A stretch of DNA of 30,462 nt, from assembly GCA_964480565.1 (NCBI GenBank), contig CAYZSU010000027.1, positions 1 to 30,462 of the forward strand, given 5' to 3'. Positions 25,266-30,462 of this stretch are shown piece after piece (position 1 is the first letter of the stretch; each line of letters opens with the position of its first letter). A program made the translations under genes and the position numbers. The notes under the pieces are model-generated. The model was not told where the DNA came from. It searched no databases and was given only the letters and a program-made list of their open reading frames with translations. Origin of the DNA: CAYZSU01 sp964480565 (GTDB lineage: Bacteria > UBA10199 > 2-02-FULL-44-16 > JAAZCA01).

Positions 25266-26366
25266 TCAATATGTAAAATCACCTTCCAGAATACCCATAA
25301 TATTTGCATTGGATAAAAACTGATCGAATAGCTCATTGCCAGAGGGGTTATTGGGCAATGATGTTTCCAATTGCATACGAATCCACCCTTGATCGAGCGG
25401 TGAAATTGTTTCTATGGAAATATCGTCCACATCAAAATCCACCAGCGCAGACATACCCTGCTTCACCTGTGACAAACTGAGTTCCCCTAATGCCACACGA
25501 ATTCGAAATGACATATTGTCTAAAATCACGCGATTACCATCAAAAGACCCGCTGGCCACAACATCCTCTGATCCACTGATTACGAGCGTTGCAATCACCC
25601 CTGATGGTAATTGTGGAATTTCTTCACTGCGAAGCACCATCAATACATATGGAAAATCATTCATCTTTAAATGAATCGTATTCCCCTCTAATTGAAACTT
25701 AATGGGCCCTGAAATTTCAAGTGACTTTGGACCACCTGGCGCTAGGCTTGGAATATCAAGCAAAAAATCACCATCAAAACAAGCAGCGCCATTTCCAGGA
25801 TAGCAATTCACAGAACCTGCTGAAATAGTTGTTTCACCTTGAGGTCCTTTTTCAGCATAGCCCACCAAGTGAATATAATAGATTTCTGTTTTTGGATAAT
25901 CATATACGGCTTGAAGCACCGCACGATGAATGACTGGTTTTTCTGTGGCCGCTGCTTTGGCAATTTCATCTGGATGTTTTGGAATAAAACGCTCCTCTTC
26001 ACCAGTCACCCAGCCATTGTAATTGGCAAGGCTTGTGTCCATATTTTTTGGTGAATATGACACAGTGACTTCCAAATAGCTATTGGGTGGAATAACAATA
26101 TCAGTGGCATCTACAAGCTGTGCACCTACTTTTAACGACGCCATACGAAAATGCTCAGCAATATTTGAACCTCTATCAAATGCAATGCTACGAATATGTT
26201 GCTCATCTGTGGATGAATAATTGGACAAACGAAATACCTTTTGACTGCTTTGCGTAATCGCTGTTTTTGAAAATGACTCTGTCTGCCACTGGCTAAGCAT
26301 GCCCGAATCTTCACAGGATATGCATAACATGATAATCATTAGAACAGCACCAATATATACTCGCAT
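25266..26366 (-). CDS. Putative lipoprotein with ASH/Hydin-like N-terminal domain
   Basis: The 366-residue protein begins with a short hydrophobic signal ending in CISC (Cys18), a slightly unusual lipobox because Cys rather than Leu is at -3. Residues about 35-160 resemble the ASH/Hydin-type beta domain seen in 'choice-of-anchor' proteins: VFRLSNYSS followed by IVIPPNSYLEVTVSYSP. The remainder looks all-beta, with VNCYPGNGAACF as the only other Cys pair and no enzymatic motif. AAGGGGAG precedes the ATG. With the two MYXO-CTERM-like proteins it makes a third exported protein in the window. The function is unknown; a structural envelope role is inferred. Confidence 0.8.
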   Translation of the reverse strand: MRVYIGAVLMIIMLCISCEDSGMLSQWQTESFSKTAITQSSQKVFRLSNYSSTDEQHIRSIAFDRGSNIAEHFRMASLKVGAQLVDATDIVIPPNSYLEVTVSYSPKNMDTSLANYNGWVTGEEERFIPKHPDEIAKAAATEKPVIHRAVLQAVYDYPKTEIYYIHLVGYAEKGPQGETTISAGSVNCYPGNGAACFDGDFLLDIPSLAPGGPKSLEISGPIKFQLEGNTIHLKMNDFPYVLMVLRSEEIPQLPSGVIATLVISGSEDVVASGSFDGNRVILDNMSFRIRVALGELSLSQVKQGMSALVDFDVDDISIETISPLDQGWIRMQLETSLPNNPSGNELFDQFLSNANIMGILEGDFTY

Positions 26367-26410
26367 ACTCTCCCCTTAATGGAATTGCCATTGGAAACGC
26401 CAATTTTGTA

Positions 26411-26438
26411 GATAACCCTCTTAAGCAATTTTCAAAAT
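26411..26438 (+). repeat. Dispersed repeat copy upstream of the lipoprotein gene
   Basis: GATAACCCTCTTAAGC, then AATTTTCAAAATA, aligns with the copy at 25057 (GACTGCCCTCAACATAGC, then AATTTTCAGG) allowing a small gap. The lipoprotein gene is therefore bracketed by two copies in the same orientation. Confidence 0.4.
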
Positions 26439-26551
26439 AAATGCACGACGCACATGCTTCCAAACCATTGCAAAAACACCCAAGTTACCTATCTAAAGGA
26501 CAATCCCATGTCATATCGTTATCGGCAATTCTTCAAAAAAGTTGCGTGATA

Positions 26552-26571
26552 ATAAAAAAATATTTTTTTAT
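26552..26571. repeat. Perfect 20-nt AT palindrome
   Basis: ATAAAAAAAT is followed directly by its exact reverse complement ATTTTTTTAT. It may act as a bidirectional terminator-like or bent-DNA site, or be chance in AT-rich DNA. The flanking stretch 26439-26636 holds no gene I can support. Confidence 0.4.
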
Positions 26572-26636
26572 GCCTCATAGTATTGGGCACAATTGTGGAA
26601 TGCCACATCATCCACAACCGGCAATGAACATTCAAT

Positions 26637-26687
26637 CCGTACGATTAGTTTTTCTTTAGGGGCAATGTTCGTGCTCGTACGGTTTTT
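26637..26687 (+). other. Inverted repeat followed by T-run near the transposase remnant
   Basis: CCGTACGA (26637-26644) and TCGTACGG (26675-26682) are exact inverted repeats with a 30-nt interior, followed on the plus strand by five T. It lies some 70 bp beyond the stop of the transposase remnant. It may be a terminator or an end structure of the former element. Confidence 0.4.
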
Positions 26688-26755
26688 ATGCGGGTTTCCG
26701 GGTTGTTGATTTTGCCCATATGATCAAATCATTATTATTGCATATACAATGAATC

Positions 26756-26880
26756 CTATTTCCATTTTAATGGATTATTTATAATGTATTCATAAATGCG
26801 ATCATAATCCGTTTGATTCCGAATAATATGTTCATAATAATTACGTTGCCAAATCGTTTGGATGTGTATGTGTTCCAATT
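26756..26880 (-). pseudogene. C-terminal remnant of a REP-associated (IS200-like) tyrosine transposase
   Basis: The minus-strand frame ending in a TAG at 26756 encodes TIWQRNYYEHIIRN, then DYDRIYEYIINNPLKW. This is the conserved end of TnpA_REP/IS200-like Y1 transposases, including the YYEHIIR helix that carries the catalytic Tyr. Only about 41 codons remain. Upstream the frame runs into the repeat at 26883 and meets a stop near 26910, and no start or HUH motif is present. The gene is therefore a fossil cut off at the repeat. Full-length relatives are about 150-230 residues. Confidence 0.82.
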
Positions 26881-26882
26881 GA

Positions 26883-26953
26883 GGGACTACCCTCAAAATT
26901 GCTATTTTTCAACAGTCCCGACATTGAAAATGGGACTGTTAAGAAATAGCAAT
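26883..26953 (+). repeat. Long hairpin repeat fused to the transposase remnant
   Basis: The best-preserved copy of the dispersed repeat (26883-26919) is GGGACTACCCTCAAAATTG followed by CTATTTTTCAACAGTCCC; its ends GGGACT and AGTCCC are themselves inverted. Its right part (26898-26919) pairs with 26932-26953 over 22 positions with two imperfect pairs, around a 12-nt loop. REP sequences are hairpins moved by this transposase type, so their adjacency may be functional. Confidence 0.7.
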
Positions 26954-27004
26954 TAGTGGAGTTACTCCTATACGTCCCCTCATTTGATGACCACCTCATA
27001 TCCG

Positions 27005-27112
27005 TATGAGACTACGGATTAAAATAGTTTCCCTAAAAATGCGAAAAGCCCCTAGTGTTCTAGGAGCTCAACGCCGACCGGAAATTTCCAATCCAACTTG
27101 TATTAATGATCA
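27005..27112 (+). repeat. Direct repeat, left copy, flanking the AAA ATPase gene
   Basis: This ~105-bp sequence recurs at 28454-28561. The first 103 bp differ at one base (27016 G, 28465 A), then one more mismatch precedes ATCA. Weaker similarity with gaps extends about 20 bp to the left. The copy contains a stem-loop (27047-27068, CCTAG/CTAGG core), the palindrome GGAAATTTCC and, at its left edge, ATCCGTA/TACGGAT (27000-27019). From the ATG at 27006 it is open for 40 codons. Confidence 0.9.
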
Positions 27113-27140
27113 AAAAAAATATGATTGACAATCAAAACAT

Positions 27141-27174
27141 AGAACTATTCTATCGCTTGTGCTAGAATAGTTCT
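27141..27174 (+). promoter_or_regulatory. Perfect 12-bp inverted repeat abutting the AAA ATPase start codon
   Basis: AGAACTATTCTA (27141-27152) and TAGAATAGTTCT (27163-27174) flank a 10-nt loop and end 1 nt before the ATG. There is no Shine-Dalgarno. TAGAAT (27163-27168, five of six to the -10 consensus) ends 7 nt before the ATG, which would give a leaderless mRNA; TTGACA at 27125-27130 is 15 nt from an alternative -10, TATTCT. Either way the arms cover the promoter and start codon, as expected for an operator or an RNA hairpin. Confidence 0.7.
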
Positions 27175-27175
27175 C

Positions 27176-28378
27176 ATGAAGATAAAGAGACCTATTTTCA
27201 ATAGGTTATATGCTGAAAAACTGGAACCAGAGATATCTATTCTGCTTGGAACTCGACAAGTTGGCAAAACTACATTGATGCGGGATATGGAGTGTCAGGC
27301 AAAGCAGGATGGGCATACCACTGCGTTTTACAATTTAGAATCATCGTCTGATCTGGCAATATTTCATGGCAGTCATGCGGATATTGTCCATATATTAACC
27401 AATAATGTGGATATTATTTTCATCGATGAATTTCATTATTTAAATAATGCTTCCAAATTATTTAAAGAAATCTATGATTCCGAGAAAAAAGTAAAAATCT
27501 ATGCCTCCGGTTCATCATCAGTTGAAATTCATAAGCATTTAAAGGAAAGTCTATCCGGTCGATTTCGTAAAACAATCATATATCCACTGATTCATAGTGA
27601 ATTTGAACAAGCATATCCTGATGATTTCGCTGCTTTTTATCAGTGGGGAGGATTGCCAGGGTTGATACATCGGTCGAATCCTCATGATAAAATGGATCTG
27701 CTTGAGAATATTGTCAGCACATATATCACAAAAGATATTAAGGCCTTAATAAAGGAAGAAAATGTTCGTTCATTTAATGCAATGATCTATTACTTGGCTC
27801 AAAATCAAGGATCGCTCACTGTTTTTGCTAATATTGCGAGGGATACTGGTATCGCAGAATCAACCGTGTCCCGATATTTGGACATTATGGCACATACATA
27901 TACATGTTACTCATTAAATAGTTATTCCACGAATCTAGCGAATGAATTAAAAAAATCAAAGAAATGCTATTTATATGATATCGGCATTCGAAATAGCATT
28001 TTAAAGGATTTTAGGGATGTGATGCACCGGGAGGATAAGGGATATATCTATGAAAGCTATGTATTGCATCACTTGCAGCCACAGCTATCCCCCAATATGG
28101 AATTGCGATTTTGGCGAACAAAAAAAGGTATGGAAGTTGATTTTATTTGTCTGAAGAATAGGCAGGCTATTCCCATTGAGGTAAAATCAGGCTTAACAGA
28201 TGCGATAATACCCAAAGGGATGCGATCATTTTTAACCCTATATCCCAATACAATCTATGGCATTGTATTTAATGAGATGGTTCATGATCGTATTGTTACA
28301 AATGGACATGTGATTGACTTTTTACCGTTAGAGAAAGTTGCTCAATGCATGAGTTATATTGATAATATGATTCCCTAG
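27176..28378 (+). CDS. AAA ATPase with DUF4143 C-terminal domain
   Basis: The 400-residue protein has an N-terminal AAA_14 domain with Walker A GTRQVGKT (25-32), Walker B IIFIDEF (Asp84, Glu85), a sensor-like ASGSSS and LSGRF. The C-terminal DUF4143 part includes a helix-turn-helix-like stretch (IAESTVSRYLDIM) and ends in a restriction-endonuclease-like core, EVDF...IPIEVKSG. Such proteins are patchily spread in bacteria and archaea and often look horizontally acquired; their role is unsettled. It stands alone on the plus strand between ~105-bp direct repeats, next to a transposase remnant, with an inverted repeat at its start. No partner gene (toxin, antitoxin or restriction) is seen. Confidence 0.9.
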   Translation: MKIKRPIFNRLYAEKLEPEISILLGTRQVGKTTLMRDMECQAKQDGHTTAFYNLESSSDLAIFHGSHADIVHILTNNVDIIFIDEFHYLNNASKLFKEIYDSEKKVKIYASGSSSVEIHKHLKESLSGRFRKTIIYPLIHSEFEQAYPDDFAAFYQWGGLPGLIHRSNPHDKMDLLENIVSTYITKDIKALIKEENVRSFNAMIYYLAQNQGSLTVFANIARDTGIAESTVSRYLDIMAHTYTCYSLNSYSTNLANELKKSKKCYLYDIGIRNSILKDFRDVMHREDKGYIYESYVLHHLQPQLSPNMELRFWRTKKGMEVDFICLKNRQAIPIEVKSGLTDAIIPKGMRSFLTLYPNTIYGIVFNEMVHDRIVTNGHVIDFLPLEKVAQCMSYIDNMIP

Positions 28379-28453
28379 ATTGATTGTAATGGCTATCGGA
28401 AACATCACATTTGAATTCCACGCCCGATGGGCACTGAATTTTGAGACCACGAT

Positions 28454-28561
28454 TATGAGACTACAGATTAAAATAGTTTCCCTAAAAATGCGAAAAGCCC
28501 CTAGTGTTCTAGGAGCTCAACGCCGACCGGAAATTTCCAATCCAACTTGTATTAATTATCA
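28454..28561 (+). repeat. Direct repeat, right copy, flanking the AAA ATPase gene
   Basis: This is nearly identical to 27005-27112 in the same orientation, at an offset of 1449 bp. It begins 75 bp after the ATPase stop. The high identity of a non-coding-looking sequence implies recent duplication or ongoing recombination. The 28379-28632 gap holds otherwise only a weak stem-loop. Confidence 0.9.
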
Positions 28562-28591
28562 CATATTTTTGTAAAGTACTTATACAACCAT

Positions 28592-28622
28592 TTAGCCCGC
28601 TACGACTCCATTTGCGGCCTAA
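28592..28622. other. Stem-loop beyond the second surface-protein gene
   Basis: TTAGCCCGC (28592-28600) pairs with GCGGCCTAA (28614-28622) over nine positions with one mismatch. It lies 11 bp past the stop of the minus-strand surface gene. No T-run follows on the minus strand, so it is at best a weak terminator. Confidence 0.35.
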
Positions 28623-28632
28623 TACCATCGAT

Positions 28633-30186
28633 TTAGTGACTCTTTGAAAATCGCCTTATAAAAAACAACACCATCAATCCCATCAACCAATAATAAGAAC
28701 CTGATTTTGTGTGATTCAAGCTGCACGATGTGCCAGCTTGCGCGCCTAAACCACTTAAGTCGACCTCCATCATATCTGAATCATCGCCATTTCTGCCAAT
28801 CGTATGTTCGGGTATCTTCTCCCCTCGTTCATGAACGCCTGTTGTGGGCGCTGTGCCTCCTGGATTGGATCCAAAATCACCGATACCATCATGATCCAAT
28901 GCCAACAACCGATTTGACGCATCCAACTCATCGCCAGCCAATGCAGGATCTTCCATTGGATTGTCCATAGCACCAGGTATCATGTCATCACCCAAGGGAT
29001 CCGACTCTCCAGGCACCACATCCTGCCGACCCATAGGGCTTGGCAATTCAGACGGTGCCAGTTGTATGGACGCAATATCATCCTGACCCAGATCAAAGGG
29101 CTCGGATAAATGCGTTAATTGAGACTTATTATCCACATGCGCAAAAATTATTTTATTTTGATCGGGTTCACTCAGACCACTGCATTCAAATATGCAGTCG
29201 GGTTTTTTAAAGCAATCGCAATTGCCATTAATCGCGCAATCTAGCGCAATATCAGCGGTTAAACACCTATGATCATGGGATAACATCTGTCTGACCTCAC
29301 AGGTAAATGCAGTGTCAACCTGATTAGTACCCATTAGTTCATCTTTAACCATTCGAAATACGTGAATATCCCCCTCGCAGCTGGGCGCTAACCCAACAAT
29401 ATCCGTGACAAATACTTTTTCTTCTTCATCCTCGATTTTTGTTATGCCAATTCTATCCAGAGCCATCTTTTCCTGATCTGGCATTAAAATATAGTCAATG
29501 TCCCTATTTTCAGTTATATCATTCTCATTTTCAGGAAACGTTACATCCGTTAATATTGGCTTGCCCGCATCGTTTAACTCGATACCCAACTGAGTCACAT
29601 TCAAATGCGTTTTGGAAATGCGCACGTCTTGGCTTCGCGCTATGTTTATGCCGGTGATTGCCTGAATATCACTATTCGCAATCTCAACGCCCTGGCTACC
29701 TCGTATTTCAATACCAATATCGCTGGACATGATGGTGGCATGATCGAGTGTAATGCTTTTGCCTTCGACATCTACGGGCATTTGCGAACTGCCGGTCACC
29801 GTCACATGGCTTAATATCACATTATCACGCACGGACAATTGCCCGGCAGGGGCCATATGGATATTGAGATTATGGATGACTAAGGGGATTGCATGTGGAT
29901 TTTTGATAATAATTACACCAGGCATACCTCCTACATTATCTTCATTAAATAATACATCCGCGCCAAAACAAATAAGCATCTGATCTACTTTGCCATCCTC
30001 ATCAAAATCTAATTCAGAACCTATATTATTGTCCGAAAAAACTGACTGCAACTGCCTACCAGATCGTATATCAGACAAACTAGGAAAATTATTTGATTTG
30101 CAGATAGAATCATAATCTATCGCATAACTCACTGGTGAAAAGAATAAACCGAGTAGAAAAATGATTATGGCATAGTGTTGCTTCAT
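28633..30186 (-). CDS. Secreted beta-helix surface protein with MYXO-CTERM-like anchor
   Basis: The 517-residue protein has a signal peptide (cleavage likely after Ala22, S-Y-A), then a calcium-loop-like DFDEDGKVDQ (60-69). Residues about 90-220 have the short repeating beta/Asn/Ile pattern of right-handed parallel beta-helix proteins (VTVTGSSQMPVDV, ITLDHATIMSSDIGIEI). A Cys-rich patch lies at about 296-335 and a low-complexity acidic, Pro/Gly/Asp-rich linker at 360-480. The end has Cys488, a hydrophobic helix (about 497-510) and Arg511-Arg512, the same three-part plan as the 1422-residue protein. GGAGG lies 7 nt before the ATG. The sigma-54-like promoter is shared in type with that gene. 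The function is unknown; surface adhesion or carbohydrate contact is inferred. Confidence 0.82.
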   Translation of the reverse strand: MKQHYAIIIFLLGLFFSPVSYAIDYDSICKSNNFPSLSDIRSGRQLQSVFSDNNIGSELDFDEDGKVDQMLICFGADVLFNEDNVGGMPGVIIIKNPHAIPLVIHNLNIHMAPAGQLSVRDNVILSHVTVTGSSQMPVDVEGKSITLDHATIMSSDIGIEIRGSQGVEIANSDIQAITGINIARSQDVRISKTHLNVTQLGIELNDAGKPILTDVTFPENENDITENRDIDYILMPDQEKMALDRIGITKIEDEEEKVFVTDIVGLAPSCEGDIHVFRMVKDELMGTNQVDTAFTCEVRQMLSHDHRCLTADIALDCAINGNCDCFKKPDCIFECSGLSEPDQNKIIFAHVDNKSQLTHLSEPFDLGQDDIASIQLAPSELPSPMGRQDVVPGESDPLGDDMIPGAMDNPMEDPALAGDELDASNRLLALDHDGIGDFGSNPGGTAPTTGVHERGEKIPEHTIGRNGDDSDMMEVDLSGLGAQAGTSCSLNHTKSGSYYWLMGLMVLFFIRRFSKSH

Positions 30187-30219
30187 AAATTACCTCCGGA
30201 ATTGAATAATCCATAATAT

Positions 30220-30237
30220 AAGCAAAAAACATGCCAT
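30220..30237 (-). promoter_or_regulatory. Sigma-54-type (-24/-12) promoter of the beta-helix surface-protein gene
   Basis: On the minus strand TGGCATG-TTTT-TTGCT keeps GG-N10-GC exactly and differs from the RpoN consensus at one position of the -24 half. The GC pair is at 30222-30223, implying a start near 30211 and a leader of about 25 nt containing GGAGG (30193-30197). Thirteen of 14 bases equal the motif before the other surface gene. Confidence 0.65.
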
Positions 30238-30422
30238 ATTTACATAAACGCGAGCATTAAATACTACAATAATATCCAGAACTTACATTTTATAGGATGG
30301 CGACTGGGGAATACTCACCCAATCATTTTGAAAGATCGTCAATATCATTCTCATTGTGATAGGATCGTCTGGATTTCCGGTCACTACTGTATGACTGGAT
30401 GCCCGATACATGCACTAGGAGC

Positions 30423-30443
30423 ATGACAGGCACCTTCTGTCAT
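30423..30443. promoter_or_regulatory. Inverted repeat, candidate enhancer site for the sigma-54-type promoter
   Basis: ATGACAG (30423-30429) and CTGTCAT (30437-30443) are exact inverted repeats around 7 nt. They lie about 190 bp upstream of the -24 element, within the range for bacterial enhancer-binding-protein sites. The remaining 30244-30422 stretch shows no gene; the window ends at 30462. Confidence 0.4.
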
Positions 30444-30462
30444 CGTCATGCGGCAACACGGG

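Noticed and set aside
26367..26440. Sigma-54 promoter before the lipoprotein gene (TGGCG...GGC)
   Set aside because: The GG and GC pairs are 11 nt apart instead of 10 and the TTGC half is missing.
26441..26659. 72-codon plus-strand frame
   Set aside because: No ribosome-binding site, no domain, crosses the AT palindrome, and composition is like non-coding DNA.
27047..27097. Integron attC site in the direct repeat
   Set aside because: Two RYYYAAC-type cores (GCTCAAC, ATCCAAC) occur in the same orientation, but no GTTRRRY partner core lies between or beyond them in the right place, so the attC layout fails.
28380..28574. 64-codon plus-strand frame after the AAA ATPase
   Set aside because: Most of it is the direct repeat read in one frame; no ribosome-binding site.
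1..30462. tRNA, rRNA or CRISPR array
   Set aside because: I looked for T-loop-like GGTTCGA stretches, rRNA blocks and regularly spaced repeats and saw none; the repeats here are dispersed or only paired.

Overview
The window reads as a chromosomal segment of an AT-rich (roughly 40% GC by eye), Gram-negative-type bacterium from the old 'Deltaproteobacteria' complex (Myxococcota, Bdellovibrionota or a related uncultured lineage). Two things suggest this. The housekeeping order tilS-ftsH-folP-glmM-acpS-nnr-tsaE-lysC on one strand, preceded by miaB and a DUF151 nuclease, resembles the order I know from Geobacter-like genomes. Two large exported proteins also end in a Cys motif, a transmembrane helix and an Arg cluster, like the MYXO-CTERM sorting signal, and one carries a myxobacterial-type Cys-rich repeat. 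The exact lineage cannot be fixed from this sequence.

Layout. 1-4.5 kb: a 1422-residue secreted, probably surface-anchored protein with its own sigma-54-like promoter and a terminator. 4.5-18.2 kb: a long, tightly packed minus-strand housekeeping block. In transcription order it holds a small zinc-motif protein, miaB, a bifunctional nuclease, a VanZ-like protein, a gamma-carbonic-anhydrase-like hexapeptide protein, tilS, ftsH, folP, glmM, acpS, nnr, tsaE, lpd and lysC. Many junctions overlap by 1-11 bp. Internal promoters are visible before ftsH and glmM. The block links tRNA modification, membrane proteolysis, folate, cell wall and acyl-carrier-protein activation, metabolite repair and amino-acid synthesis. 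18.2-21.5 kb: a divergent ftcD gene, converging with zero spacing on a dnaJ/cbpA-thiolase pair. 21.5-25 kb: a hairpin-rich tract, an orphan plus-strand gene and topA.

25-30.5 kb is the accessory part. It holds a lipoprotein gene, an 809-bp gap with a truncated REP-associated (IS200-like) transposase remnant fused to a hairpin repeat, a DUF4143-type AAA ATPase gene flanked by ~105-bp near-identical direct repeats and preceded by a perfect 12-bp inverted repeat ending 1 nt before its ATG, and a second surface protein of beta-helix type with a MYXO-CTERM-like tail. This last gene carries the same GG-N10-GC (-24/-12) promoter as the first surface gene.

The most notable points are: (1) the shared sigma-54-like promoter of two otherwise unrelated sorted surface proteins; (2) a dispersed intergenic repeat with six fair copies (a possible short seventh), one fused to the transposase remnant; (3) the repeat-flanked ATPase cassette; (4) a structured tract near 21.8 kb. 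I found no tRNA, rRNA or CRISPR array.
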